Source of the DNA: Cladosporium sp. IMV 00045 | Taxonomy: Eukaryota; Ascomycota; Dothideomycetes; Cladosporiales; Cladosporiaceae | DNA: 64,000 bases | Reading direction: 5' to 3' | NCBI GenBank assembly: GCA_001931905.2 | Contig: MSJI02000804.1 | Coordinates: 62,001-126,000 of the forward strand | Shown: positions 31,413 to 43,490 of the stretch, one piece after another | Layout of the letters: each line of letters begins with the position of its first letter | Numbering within the stretch: position 1 is the stretch's first letter | The notes under the pieces: model-generated | What the model saw: the letters and a program-made list of their open reading frames with translations, nothing else | Told to the model about the DNA's origin: nothing | The model's database searches: none | Made by a program: the position numbers and the translations under genes

Positions 31413-31591
31413 GGTTGATGGCAAGTGGTGGCGAGTCACTTTGTATGTAGATATCTAATCATTTGACCAATCGATTGATCTATTTCTCCAAGTAAGTATC
31501 TGAGGAAACCTTAGCGTGGCTCCTCTAAAACATATAGTCGCCACTGAGAGAGATCGAGTATCTTTAAGACAAAGGCGAAACAATCCCTGCA

Positions 31592-33351
31592 TCAAAGATA
31601 CATCATAGAACCCGGCAAGACCTTTACATCTCGCAAATCGTTCTTCTGCACTTTCCCCACGTCATTCCTCGGTATTTTCTGACAGAAAACAACACCCCCT
31701 GTAGGCACCTGATGAGGCACCCCCGACTCAGCCCTCATGAAACTCAGCACATCACCCGCCTCCAGAGCGCCGCAAGTGACAAGATACGCCAGACATTCCA
31801 AGTCTTCTCTGCTCCTTCGACTGACCGTCGAAGTGACCACTGCATCGACGATTGAAGGATGGCACAGGAGGATGTTCTCAACTTCCCTCGGTAGGACTGT
31901 CGCGCCGCCCACTCGGAACATTTCTTTGTACCGGCCTGTGATTTTCAGTTGGCCGTTTTGTGGGCTTATTAGACCTTGGTCGCCTGTTCTTAGCCATTGA
32001 ATACCATCGTCGCCAAGGGGAAGGAAAGTGCACTGGGTCGCGGATCCTGCTCCTTCATATCCGTCGAAGACTCGGGGACCGTGGACGCAGATTTCACCTG
32101 GCGTGTCATGGTCGACGGGTTCGAGTGTTTCTGGATCGATTATTCTGATCGAAAGCCGGTTAGCGAGCTATATTTGCCAAATGGCTTGGATGTGAGAGTG
32201 ACTAACTTCACACTAACACCGTCTGGAAACCCAACCTCGCCGGCTGACCACGCAGTGTGGTCTGGCATTCGGTTGATTGCACCAGCCTCCGTCAGACCAT
32301 AACGCGGCTTCACCATGATGTTCGGAGGAAGAACGCTTCTGCACCTTTCCAGCGTCTCATTCTGTACCAAATCACCGACGAGCGTGACGCAAACAAGCGA
32401 CTTCAATTTCTCCGCTTGTCGTCCATCTGCTTCGAGAATAGCAGCTATGCCATTCAACATGCGAGGGTGCAGAAACACATCCGTAATGCCATGTCGATGG
32501 ATGTTCTCAATAATCGAGGATACATCTCTGCGCGGCGAGATGAACAGTTTCTGCAACCCAGACGCGGCGCGGTTCCAGTTGAGGACAGCTGTGGAATGGT
32601 GCTGGCCCAGGACGTGCAGGACTCTCATGCCGCGCTCATCGTCGCGTATTGGAGGATCCATGCGAGCCAATGAGGTGGTGTGGGATAGGTTGGCTGCTTT
32701 GGGTAGACCTGTCGTGCCGCTTGTGAAGAATCGGAAGGCGGTCGATTTGCTCGGGTCTTGTCCAAGATGGGGATTCGACCACAGAGATTCGTCGAAGGCG
32801 TCCAGCATCCAGCTAAAGCAGTGCTGTGGCTTAGCATCCTGGTATGATTCATTGTCAGTGTCAAGACCAGATGGATCGAACAGAATCACGCGCCGACTGT
32901 CGAGTTCAATCGAGATGGCCGCCTCTGACGCCGTCTGAAAGAGCTTCCGAGATGCAAATATCCATTGCGCATTGGCAGTCTGCAACGTCTTCCAGAGCTG
33001 CTGAGCAGTCTGGCCAGGCGGCAAAGGGCAGAAGATGCCTCCAGCAGCTACCACGCCGTCTCCCAGCACCCAGTTGTATAGGTCGCCTCGGCTGAACAAA
33101 ACTACGCAGTCGCCCTTCTCCAAGCCCAGAGATTGCAATGCCATTGCAATTCGCTTGACGGCCGAGATGTATTGGCTGGGAGATATTGATCGATTCGCGT
33201 TCTCTGCATCGTAGGCAAACTGGATGCAGTGTAAGCTGATCAGTTCGATTGGCAAGTGTTGTGAATTTCTTGTACTGACCGGAGCTTCAGCATCCAGAGC
33301 CTCTTCGTTGAGTCGAAGGAAATATGAGGTGTGATCTATCGAGCTTTTCAT
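31592..33351 (-). CDS. Standalone AMP-forming acyl-CoA synthetase/adenylating ligase
   Basis: Adenylate-forming enzyme of the acyl-CoA synthetase/4-coumarate-CoA ligase family, without carrier or reductase domains. Three exons: 33280-33351, 32207-33219 and 31592-32144. Introns are 33220-33279 (60 bases, in frame and stop-free) and 32145-32206 (62 bases, with a clear GCTAAC branch point); splicing gives 545 residues in one phase. ATP-binding loop: FRFFTSGTTGLPKAANLSH. The adenine motif is KPRYGLTEAG, the Asp of LRTGDQG binds the ribose, and the last catalytic Lys is in RNDVGKVQKNDLR. No PTS1 (ends MMYL), unlike peroxisomal fatty-acid ligases. The acid substrate is unknown. A sulfotransferase-like gene starts 590 bases away on the other strand, so the two may be co-regulated. 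Confidence 0.88.
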
Positions 33352-33941
33352 GGTGGGATCCTGGGAGGGTCGGTATGATCACTTTCTTTGTCGTTTGACA
33401 GGCGATGTGCGAGATCTTGTAATTTATTCTGTCACGCTGCATGAGCATGATCATCTCCGGAGAGTGCTCAGATCGCTCTGCTGTCATCTTTTCGTGCTTC
33501 GCAATAATTGTTTTCAAAATGCATTGAGATGCATGGGCTGCTGGCGGTGAAAATGCATCGTACTCATTACCATGTGCACGACATATACGGCAGTGCCACT
33601 TCAGTAGCCCGATAATTTGTGCGGTGTGCTATCTTGGTTGTACGGCGTCGACGAGGACACGTTCGTAAATCCGGTTGCATCCATATCAGGCGAGCGTGTC
33701 TCGCGTGTGCATGCTGCATCTCGGATACCTTTTTGTGGGACTCGCAAGGCCCTGTGCACTTAACACGCTTGTGATATCGATCGTGCACACGTAATTAGCT
33801 CCGTGCACCTATTAAAGCAGTTATCAAAGCAGTAAATGCACGAAAATCAGTCGTTCCGACCGCTTGTTATTCCTTCTCAAAGTTGCAGTCTGATATACTG
33901 CTTCGCCGCTTCGTCGAGGTATCTATGGAAACCAGCTTAGG
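33352..33941. promoter_or_regulatory. Divergent promoter between ligase and sulfotransferase-like genes
   Basis: 590 bases between two start codons pointing away from each other. No open frame of note. The shared position makes joint regulation possible; no specific factor site is claimed. Confidence 0.45.
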
Positions 33942-34978
33942 ATGGAGCACGACAAAGAAGAATGGGTGCAGCGACGAGCATTTCTTTTCAGTCACCCAAG
34001 AACAGCTTCAAATCTGTTGACCCGCATTCTCTCTGGCCAACAACAATGGCATATCACCGAGTACCACTTTTTCGACGCTTTCCATTTCGGCAGAGCGAAT
34101 TTCGATGATGTTGAAGAGGAAACCAAGCTGGAAGCAGACAAGAAGAACGATTACGACAACCTCGTCGAAAAAGGTCGCAGGCAGCTGGCGGAATCTCTGG
34201 ACTCTGCTGCTCGTGAAGTAGGCTTACCTCTACCTCTTGGTTCTTATGTACTAATAGCTTCCAGAGAAAGCATTGCTTCATCAAGAACCACGCTTTCATG
34301 GTGATGCCCGCTGATAGTACCTTTTGGGACGCAGAGATACAGAGACCGCTCGAGAACTCGAGCAAACTGTGGAAGGAAAACGATCCAAGAGCAAACCCGA
34401 CGATGTTCTCTGATGATGAGATGTTGTCATGGCAGCCCATCATACTAATCCGCAACCCGATGGCCGTTTTCGAAAGCTGGATGAGAGTAATGGGTAGTCC
34501 ATACCCAGAACTCAATACCAGAGTTTCTATGCTCTACACGACCCTCAAACACCAAAGACGAATCTTCGATTGGTATCGTCACAAGCTCTGCAACGGCGGC
34601 AAAGGCAAGCTGCCTATTGTAGTCGACGCCGACGATATCATCGAAGGAACCGAGGCAGTATATCAGCTATGCAGTCTTCTCGACATGCGGACAGAGGAGC
34701 TTCTTTTCCGCTGGGAAATTGAGCCACCTTCCGAAGAGCCTAGCGGTCAGAACATGCGACTTCAGCATTTTCGCGATACGATTCGCAATTCCACAGGAGT
34801 GGACCAGAGCAAGACGTCCAGGAATCTCAATCTTGCAAGCAAGGAAGTAAAGTGGTGCGAGATATTTGGTGCTGAGAAAGCTTCTATGCTTGCTGAGCGG
34901 GTGAGGATGTCGTGGGCGGACTATGAATATTTGAAGGCATTCAAACTGTCTGGCAGCACAGCCTCGTGCGACGAATAA
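33942..34978 (+). CDS. P-loop sulfotransferase-fold protein
   Basis: Likely PAPS-dependent sulfotransferase or a related P-loop enzyme. Two exons: 33942-34217 and 34265-34978. The 47-base intron is short but well formed (GTAGGC...GTACTAATAG...CCAG), and joins in phase 0 to restore SAARERKHCFIKNHAFMVMP. The protein has 329 residues. The PAPS 5'-phosphosulfate loop is RRAFLFSHPRTASNLLTRIL, and the 3'-phosphate block is PIILIRNPMAVFESWMRVMG with the expected Arg and Ser. In between, KHCFIKNHAF sits where the second strand and its Lys are expected. This NodH-like fungal family is often annotated only as hypothetical. No signal peptide, so cytosolic. Acceptor unknown; the divergent acyl ligase suggests a small-molecule acceptor, which is inference. 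Confidence 0.8.
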
Positions 34979-35590
34979 GCCTCAGCAGCACAGCCAATTC
35001 CCTGACAATTCGTACCCTGATATACCTTGAAAAGCCAAGATTAGCTATGAGTATAGTCGAAAAGCACAATATGCCTTTTTTCTCGTTCGCACAACGATAT
35101 AGCCACCTCGAAATCCAGCTGGCTGCGCGACATTCACTGCTGGGGAGAGCATCGACTCCATCCGAATCGCTATGTCGATAATTAAAAGCACCAATAGTAA
35201 GGCTTCGATTTTGAATGTGAGAACATATCACATGCGAAGGTGAAGATAAGAAAGTGTGGTGGCGAATGGGGACGGGGGCAAAAGTGAGCCGCCACCCTGC
35301 TGCGCGCTCGCTGCGGTCCAGGTGGCGCCCAAATGTGAAGTCACAAAGGCCACCCGCTTAACGCCAAGCCCGTTCACTGGCGGGAAGGCTTTCATCACCC
35401 CACCTTCTCAGCCTGAGTGAGTGACTGATTGCACTTACTCTCACCAACAACAACCACAACCACAACACCGACTCCCCACTCCAAAACCCGCAACCCAGAT
35501 ACTTTATCTTCCGACACTCACCACACGGGAACTTACCCATCGACGACAACCCTCCGAATTTTCCACCGACACCGCGAAGCGCCGTCTTTT
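34979..35590. other. Spacer and promoter of the eIF1 gene
   Basis: Contains the upstream region of eIF1, with a C/A-rich leader (ACTCTCACCAACAACAACCA at about 35437) typical of highly expressed translation genes. No gene seen. Confidence 0.55.
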
Positions 35591-36249
35591 ATGTCCGCAT
35601 CAATTGAAAACCTCAAGTCTTTCGGTACGTTGTCTTGCTGACTCGAGGGACACTACCAACCTCGCGTCGCCTGTCGCATATTCCCCCTCTGCTTTACGAA
35701 AGCATGCCATGGCATGGCTCTGTGACCCGCTGTGCCTTTGTCGCAGGCGAGGCACGCGCTATCACCAAGAGAGGGGGTTGCTACAGGCGGCGCGATTTGG
35801 GACCCTCCACGCCCACCAAGCGCAAGGAACACAATTCTAACCAACCTCCCAGACCCGTTCGCCGAAGCGGATGAAGACACCGGCGGAGAGAAGCAGTCTC
35901 AGAACTACATCCACATCCGTATTCAGCGTACGTCATCCCTGCTTGTCCGAGAGGCCACGCGCCCCGCCCGACCCGTGACCAAACCCCAAACTAACCCTCT
36001 CACGCAGAGCGCAACGGTCGCAAGACCTTGACTACTGTCCAGGGTCTGCCCAAGAAGTTCGACCAGAAGAAGATCCTCAAGGTGATCAAGAAGAAGTTCG
36101 CTTGCAATGGCACCATCGTGAGCGACTCGGAGATGGGTGAGGTCATCCAGCTCCAGGGCGACCAGCGCAAGGATGTTCAAGAGTTCCTCACGGACAAGAA
36201 GGAAGGTCTCGGCCTCGATGCCCCGACCGTGAAGGTGCACGGTTTCTAA
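35591..36249 (+). CDS. SUI1: Translation initiation factor eIF1 (SUI1)
   Basis: Small factor that sits near the P site of the 40S subunit and enforces correct AUG choice. Three exons: 35591-35624, 35853-35927 and 36008-36249. The long first intron (228 bases) and the second (80 bases) have GTACGT donors; both joins keep phase and give 116 residues. The product reads MSASIENLKSFDPFAEADED, then YIHIRIQQRNGRKTLTTVQG, GLPKKFDQKKILKVIKKKFA and ends GLDAPTVKVHGF. All hallmark residues of eIF1 are in place. A first exon of only 11 codons is common in fungal translation genes. Confidence 0.97.
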
Positions 36250-36801
36250 GCGAAACCACCGTGCCAGGCGCCTTCGGGCCCGGCATTTCGTTCGCTGGCA
36301 ATATCTTTTACGCCGCTTGTGTCAGGCCGATTGATTTTGCGGGTACCAGGCGACGGGATAGTTCCGGATCTGAAAGCGCTCACTTTGGCCGTGTGCTCCT
36401 TCCCTTGTTTTTGGCTGTTTTCTTCGTTCTCTCTTCGAAGTCAGCCAACTCTGTGTGCGCGCACGACGCATTTCCGGCTACGAAATTGGGCGTATCACAG
36501 CATGCTTATGATGGAATGTTTAGCGGATGGGGATGAACACGGGACTGTCTTTGGCGATGATTCTCCTTGCTTTCCGTAACTATCACAAGTTTGCTAGTAT
36601 CGAAAGGAAATGACACTTTTCAAACGTGAACCAAGATCTTTTCCCACGCTATTGGTCTGAATCTTGAGGTATATGCTATGCTCGATTTGCAAGTGATGCC
36701 ACCTCTCTTCTATCAGTACAACTATCTGTACACGAGCGGAGTTTCCTGCCCTGCCCAACCTAATATCTCAAAATTATACACATGCCCATTCCCCTCTCTT
36801 T
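36250..36801. other. Convergent 3' spacer between eIF1 and the mL45-like gene
   Basis: Probable 3' untranslated regions of both genes. No supported coding frame. Confidence 0.6.
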
Positions 36802-37834
36802 CTAACCCTCAATCCTCTGCAAAGTCTGCAAATCCGTCTCGTTCGCAAATCCCCAAACCTGCCAATCATTCGCCCTGCCCCTCCTCAACGTCCTCTGCAG
36901 CACCACATACTCCACACTCTCCTTCTCCTCCTCGGACCCAACCAACTCCTCTTCCGTGCTAATCTTACCGCCCTTCCTCTTCGTCACCCTCTTCACGTGC
37001 TGCAAGCCCTGCAGCGTGTGCAGCCTCACCACCGCCTGCACCTGCGCGTTGCGCTCCTCCTTGAGCTCCCCCGGCGGACCCGGCAGCACGGCTGCTTTGA
37101 ACGAGACCAGTTTGGGCGCGGAGAGTTGCTTCTTCACAGACCAGCGGAGGTAGGTGTTGGGCGCGCGCTGGGCCACGCGGCCGCGCAGAGAGCCGAACAG
37201 GCCGGTGCACACTTTGCTCGAGACGGATTCGAGGTTGCCGGAGGCGAAGGCCGTGTACATTTCCGAGTGCATGGCGGCGGCTTTGCTGGGGAGGTCGCGG
37301 ATGCCGAATTGCGGGCGGGGTTTGACGAGCATGAATTTGAAGGCGAGGAAGCTGGGGAGAAGAAAGTTGTTAGGGACTTTTGTTCTTGTTCTGTGATGTG
37401 TTTTCTCTGTTGCTTTTGCCAGAAAGGTGTTCTTCCAATTCTTACCCGTAGAAATCCACGAAGCGGACCTTAAGCCACTTCTTCCTCAGCCGCCAACTCC
37501 AGCGGTCGTTGCTGTTTCGCGGCAGAATGAACGTGTCCGGCAGCAGGCCGATGTCATCGGGGAATTGGCCGGAGCGCATCATGGCCGCCTGCTGCTCCTT
37601 CTGCGAGCGCGACACCGACGGCTGCGCCGGCTGCCTCATCATCGGCTGGCTTTGGTTTGCGCATCGCGAGCTGCTTGCGAAGGTTCGCTTGGAGGGAGAA
37701 GTCCATCGTTGTTGGCGGATGGGTGTGTTGGTGAGGGGTGTGTAGCCGCTACGCTGGCGCAGGCATTGTATTGAAGAGCTTTGCCGGGTAGTTTGAGAGA
37801 AGAGGCGTATGGGGAGGGAGAGTGGGCGGGACAT
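36802..37834 (-). CDS. Mitochondrial ribosome-associated Tim44-like protein (mL45/Mba1 family)
   Basis: Tim44-like domain protein of the mL45/Mba1 group, which sits at the exit tunnel of the mitochondrial ribosome and helps insert nascent proteins into the inner membrane. Exons 37446-37834 and 36802-37351 join in phase over a 94-base intron (37352-37445), giving 312 residues. The leader is Arg/Ser/Thr-rich without acids (MSRPLSLPIRLFSQTTRQSS), as for matrix import. Key segments: DDIGLLPDTFILPR, WLKVRFVDFYGFLAFKFMLV and the lipase-like cap of Tim44 domains SKAAAMHSEMYTAFASGN, then RTLRRGRANDWQVWGF near the end. The last motif (W-V-G-F) is usual for the family. Assignment to mL45/Mba1 rather than Tim44 itself rests on length and lack of the Tim44 N-terminal helices. 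Confidence 0.75.
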
Positions 37835-39059
37835 CGTATCGGCTGGGTCGGAGCGCTGTGTTGGGTGTGGGAGGTGTCGTTCGTTATACTGTACTAATTA
37901 TTGATGCTATGCGGTCCTTCGACAGCCAATCAAAACGATTCGCGGAGAACTTCTCGGAGGCGCTAGGCGAGAACGCCGGTGAAGGCGAGACGAGATGATC
38001 GTGCACCATCGACATCAATCACTCTACACTACATTAGATAGGAGATTTTCAATTACGTTTATTCTACTGGCTATGTGGTTTGTATTTCTATTTTGTCATG
38101 CTCGTCTTTTAGGATACCCCATATTGTTGGTCAGAAAGTCCATCAGGGTGGCTCGAGTGCTGTGCTGAGCTTCAGGTCAGGTGCTTGTACTGTTTGACCA
38201 TAACACGATTGCACGTCGATGCGATAAGGTGTTCCCGCAGAAAGACTGCCAGTACTAAAGATGCATGTGCCATGATTCGAACAATCGGGGATGTGTTCGA
38301 GATTTGCAAATACGCTATGTTCACTCTGGACCCAATTGCGAGGGAAGCACGATCACCCTTCGTCAGGCAACATTATGAGGGCTCACAGCAACTCAAAATG
38401 TAGGACGACTAGCTTGTGAACTCTACAGGACTCTGGATGTGCTTGACGAGCTTCCTTAGAATCTACAGGCATTGGCACTTGTACGTCTCAGTCGTAGAGA
38501 TCTATTAGGCTGAACTGCTACCCGGAATACGAGAGAAGTGATCCAGCAACCCTCCTGGTCCAGGTTTTCAAGCCATGATCCTCTTTCACATACGTCAAAT
38601 ACGTCCTTAAACTGCATCCAGGGCTCCGAAAGCAGTAGTTGAAGTGCATGACAGCATGCATACCGGAGGATTTCTAGATGATTTTCCCCGTTCCCCGCTC
38701 GACTGCACCTCTGCTTCGATATACTCCATCAATAGGGTAACGGTTGACCACAATCTTACATTCGCTAGGCCTCGCAACAGATCAAGCTAATGCTCTGCAT
38801 CCTAACTTTCAGCACGACCCCTCTTCCTACTTATATAGCTGCAGCCTTGCCCTGACTTGCCACCAATGCATTGCATATTCGATCTAAGCTCTTGGAATGG
38901 CTAATATGGGGCATCGCCACATTAGCCAACATATGCTTTGACCGGGCACAGGGCACCCAAAGAGCTCATATCCTAGATCGTATAAATGCTTCAAGGTATC
39001 TCTAACAGTAAGTCTTGTGAATCGTGCCTCACAACCACCGGTCTGGTGAACGGTCAAAA
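37835..39059. other. Intergenic region, no gene seen
   Basis: Over 1.2 kb with only short frames. The left end is the promoter of the mL45-like gene, the right end that of the GH35 gene. Confidence 0.55.
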
Positions 39060-42000
39060 ATGGCCCCATCTGCTCGATGGCTCACGGCCGTCATCTCTCT
39101 ATCTTTATTCTGCTACACTGCTCTTGGATTTAGTTCCAATGGACAAAGGTTCACCGTTCTACCAGACAAGCGTCAGGCACAGGATCTAGTATGGAACCCC
39201 AAATTCAGCGGTCTTGTACTATTCCCACCTGACCGTTTCATAGGTGACATGGGACGAACATTCTCTTTTCGTGCGCGGTGAGCGCATCTTCCTTTACACG
39301 GGGGAATTCCATCCCTGGCGCCTGCCCGTTCCAGACCTTTGGACAGATGTTCTGCAAAAGATCAAGGCTCTCGGCTACAACGGTGTTTCTTTCTACGTCG
39401 ATTGGGCCGTCTTGGAGGGTAGCCCAGGCGACTTTTCCGCAGAAGGTGTCTTTGCATACGAACCTTTCTTCGCTGCAGCCGAAGAGGTCGGTTTGTACCT
39501 GATCGCGCGACCTGGCCCATACAGTATGGCCTTGCCCTTCAGCTTCTTGACCTACTTTGCATGCAAGCATGACTGACCCTCTACCAGTCAATGCCGAAGT
39601 CTCAGGTGGAGGGTTCCCAGGCTGGCTCTCACGTACTTCGGACATGCTCAGAACCAACCAGAGCGGGTACCTTGAAGCAACGCAGAACTATGTCTCGAAC
39701 ATTGGTAAAGTCATCGCGGATGCACAGATTACCAATGGCGGCCCAGTGATTGCATTTCAAGCCGAGAACGAGTATACCTTTGGTATGGACTGGGTTGAAT
39801 GGCCGGATGTTGAGTACATTGAGGCCGTCAACCAACAGTTCCGCGACACGGGGATTGTCGTGCCTTTCAGTAATGCTCATCCGGAATCACAGCTGAACAA
39901 ATTGAGCAAACAGCTGACAGCAAATAGTCAACAACGAAGCTGCCGCTATAGGCCTCTTTACTCCAGGTGACCCTGGTGGACCAGACATATACGGCCACGA
40001 CAACTATCCAGGAGGCTGGGTAAGTTGTTCGACGTCAGATACAATCTCTTTTAGCTATGTGTTGATGTATTTGCAGAACTGCTCCGATCCTACCAATTGG
40101 ACGCAATCAAACTTACACACCGACTTTCGCCAACTCCATCTTGAGCAGAGCCCCAACACACCCTACTCAATCCTCGAGTTTCAAGGCGGTGCCCTAGACT
40201 TCTGGGGTGGGCCTGGCCTGGAAGGCTGTGCTGCATTGATCAACTCAGAGTTCGCAAGAGTGTTCTTCAAAAACAATTTCGGCAATGGAATCACCATCTT
40301 CAATATCTACATGACTTACGGCGGCACGAACTGGGGCAACCTAGGCCAGTCGGGTGGCTACACATCATACGATTACGGCGCCGCAATCAGAGAGACTCGA
40401 GCAATCGATCGGGAGAAGTATCATGAAGCAAAGCTCATCGCACAGGACATGGTCGCCTCGCCAGCATACTTAACCGCAATTCCGCAAAACTTGACCAATT
40501 CTTCTTATGCTAGCACGTCTGCGATTACGACTACACCTCTTCTCGGGGAGACGACCAACTTTTACGTGGTCCGACATTCTGACTACACTACTCTGAACTC
40601 GACGTCGTACACTTTTGCTGTTAGCACCAAGTCTCACGGAAATTTTACTATCCCACAGCTAGGTGGCACTTTGGCCTTGAACGGGAGAGATTCCAAGATC
40701 CACGTTCGTATTCCCTGTTCGAACATTCAACTGATCTCTCAGCTGACCGATGCAGGTAACCGACTACGACGTCTCTGGTATCAACATGGCATATTCATCT
40801 GCGGAGATCTACACCCATACGAAGTCCGGAGGCAAACGGGTAATACTCTTATACGGTCTGGCCGGCGAGACCCACGAGCTTGCATTTGCTTCTTCCCTAG
40901 GCAGACCGTCCGTTGAAGGTGGCTCAGTCAAGATCGCAAGGAAGAAGTCGGCATATGTTGTGCAGTGGGAAGTCACAGAGAAGAGGAAGGTCCTCCACTA
41001 CGGCAATAAGCTTGATGTCTACCTTCTCTGGCGTAACGAGGCATTCAACTACTGGGTTTTGCAGCTTGAGTCTCCACAGCCGACTGGGAACTACACCTCA
41101 CAGGACAAGGATGTAGTCATTGCTAAAGCTGGTTATCTCTTGCGCACGGCCACGAAGTCTGGTCATTCGCTACGCCTTACTGGTGATCTCAACAGCACCG
41201 CTGACCTTGAAATCCTGACCAGCACTCGAGGGGTGAGGAACGTTTATTTCAACGACGAGAAACTACACCTCGGAAAGTCGAAACACGGACGTATATCCGC
41301 AAAATTGAAGTACACGCCTCCCTCATTCGACCTACCAGACCTATCCTCCTTCCCTTGGAAACACATCCACTCTCTCCCCGAAATCCAAAATGAGTACGAC
41401 GACTCAGCATGGCAAAAAGCAGACAACACCGAAACCAACAACACCATGCGCGATGAAACCGGCAACGTCTTCGAACTCAAAACACCCACGTCCCTAATCG
41501 CAAGCGACTACGGCTTCCACACCGGCTCCCTCGTCTACCGCGGCCACTTCACCGCCACCGGCAACGAATCCACGCTCTACCTCTCCACCACCGGCGGCCT
41601 CTCCTTCGGCAACTCCGTCTGGCTCAACTCGACCTACATCGGCTCATGGGCCGGCAACACCACCGCACGAAGCTACAACCAAACTCTCACCCTCCCCTCC
41701 AACCTGACCCTCACACCATCGGCCCCCTACGTCCTCACCGTCGTAATCGACCACATGGGCATGGAAACCAACTGGAGCCCCGGGCTAGACATGATGAAAA
41801 CTCCCAGAGGAATCATCAACTACTCCCTCTCCGGGCATGCCTCCCAAAGCGACATCATCTGGTCCTTAACCGGCAACTTACACGGCGAAAACCACATCGA
41901 CCGCACCCGCGGCCCGTTGAACGAAGGTGGCTTCTTCGCTGAAAGACAGGGCTACCATCTACCGCGCGCGCCCACGGAAGACTGGCAGGATGGCTCGCCT

Positions 42001-42478
42001 CTGAAAGGTCTTGACAAGCCGGGTTTGGCATTCTACACAGCGAGCTTTGAGCTTGATATGCCGGCCGGGTATGATGTGCCTTTGAGCTTTGTGTTCGCTA
42101 ACACAACTGTTGATTCGCCGACTGCGTTCCGCGTGCTGCTGTATGTTAACGGGTGGCAGTTTGGAAAGTACAGTGAGTCTATCACACCTGCCCTAGCAAT
42201 CAATGAAATCACAAGACTCCACAGCTTTCGCTTAACATTTTTCTCATCTAGTAAACCACCTTGGCCCGCAAACGCGTTTCCCTGTCCCTGAAGGCATCCT
42301 GAATTACTCCGGCCGCAACGACATCGCGATCAGTCTATGGGCGCAGGAGAGCGAGGGTGCGAAATTGGAAGGCCTCGAATTGGTTGCTGAAGCGGCTGTT
42401 ATGACTGGCATGGGCAAGCCGAGACTCAGTTGGAGTGTCGAGGCGGATGGCTGGAAGGAGAGGGAGGGGGCGCATTGA
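39060..42478 (+). CDS. Secreted GH35 beta-galactosidase (LacA type)
   Basis: Removes terminal beta-galactose from plant pectin, arabinogalactan and xyloglucan side chains. Seven exons are defined by clean splice sites: 39060-39188, 39244-39523, 39588-39869, 39928-40019, 40077-40703, 40756-42172 and 42252-42478. They sum to 3054 bases, or 1017 residues, the usual length of LacA-type enzymes. Signal peptide: [20 protein letters not shown], cut near ALGF. Joined exons restore [20 protein letters not shown], the motif [29 protein letters not shown] with the acid/base Glu, and [17 protein letters not shown] with the nucleophile Glu. Many N-glycosylation sites follow in the beta-rich C-terminal domains; the end is jelly-roll with [17 protein letters not shown]. 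No frameshift or stop is needed, so the gene looks intact. Confidence 0.95.
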
Positions 42479-43490
42479 TTTGATGTTGATGTTGATGGAG
42501 GCACTGGAAAGGCGGCAGGTGATGGGTTCTGACATGGGTTTTGTGAGAGAGGATGAGAAGATGAGAGTTGTGCGAATTGGGAAAGATAGCTGCTATTAGT
42601 TGATTTCAGATATGGTTTTGTCTTGTTCTCATCCCTCGTTTGGTCAAGGAATAGTTAGTATACCTATACTGCACAGCAGAATCGTTGACTTTCACAGTCA
42701 CTCTCCAAGCCTGAGAGATCTGAAATCAAGAATCACAACCTCGACAACACCAGCCAACAGGCCGACTCCAGGCCACCAGCATACCCACCAAGTCCCATGG
42801 TTTGATCACTCCACAAGACGGCAGAGCGATGGGGTTCTTTGGAGCCGTCCGATGGCGTTATTGCTCCATTCCGCGGGCATGCTAGTTGATATTGGTGGGA
42901 GAGCTTCGGTATAGCTTCTGGCCTTGCGGGATATCTCGGAGACGTCATACTTTGCTGGCCTTGGCCAATGGCTCGCGTATCTACACGTGCATGCATGTAG
43001 GCCTGCCCTATGGATAAGGGAGATGTAAGTATTTGACAAGATGGAAAAAGGCATTCAATCGTCGTTGAGACTATGAAACAGACATGAATAAGACGCGCAA
43101 GAAAGAGACGTGATATTGCATCTTGGCCAGGCGCATTGTCCAGTACGCCCAGCCACACTTTTCGAAGACGGGCGTTGTGTCCCGCCGCCATCCTGCGGAG
43201 CTGCCTCCAACAACCGCTCTCCCACGTCAGACCCAGAGGTGCAGCGTTAGCCGGTCGCAGAAGGTCGCGGCAAAGCATTCGCCGCTTGGCGAAGGGGAAA
43301 AAACCAGGACATGTGCATTCCACGCCGGATATTATCATCTGGTCGACGTAATCCGTGGATTGGCTCGTACTTTGGTCAGCCATTGAACTCAACCCGCCTT
43401 ACTATAGACTTCACCAACTCGACGTCTGCGTCATTACGTCCGGCTCATCACATTCGGCAACGCGGGCATTCCTCCATCACCACATCCAAA
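42479..43490. other. Spacer between GH35 and glutaminase genes
   Basis: No separate gene seen. From 43311 the frame of the glutaminase is open with an ATG and would add a 60-residue Arg/Ser-rich leader. Confidence 0.5.

Noticed and set aside
30717..31439. 240-codon frame antisense to the photolyase gene
   Set aside because: Overlaps the FAD domain of an intact photolyase and shows no own motif.
39238..39657. Frames on both strands over the first GH35 introns as separate genes
   Set aside because: The seven-exon GH35 model explains the region with all phases consistent and a family-typical length.
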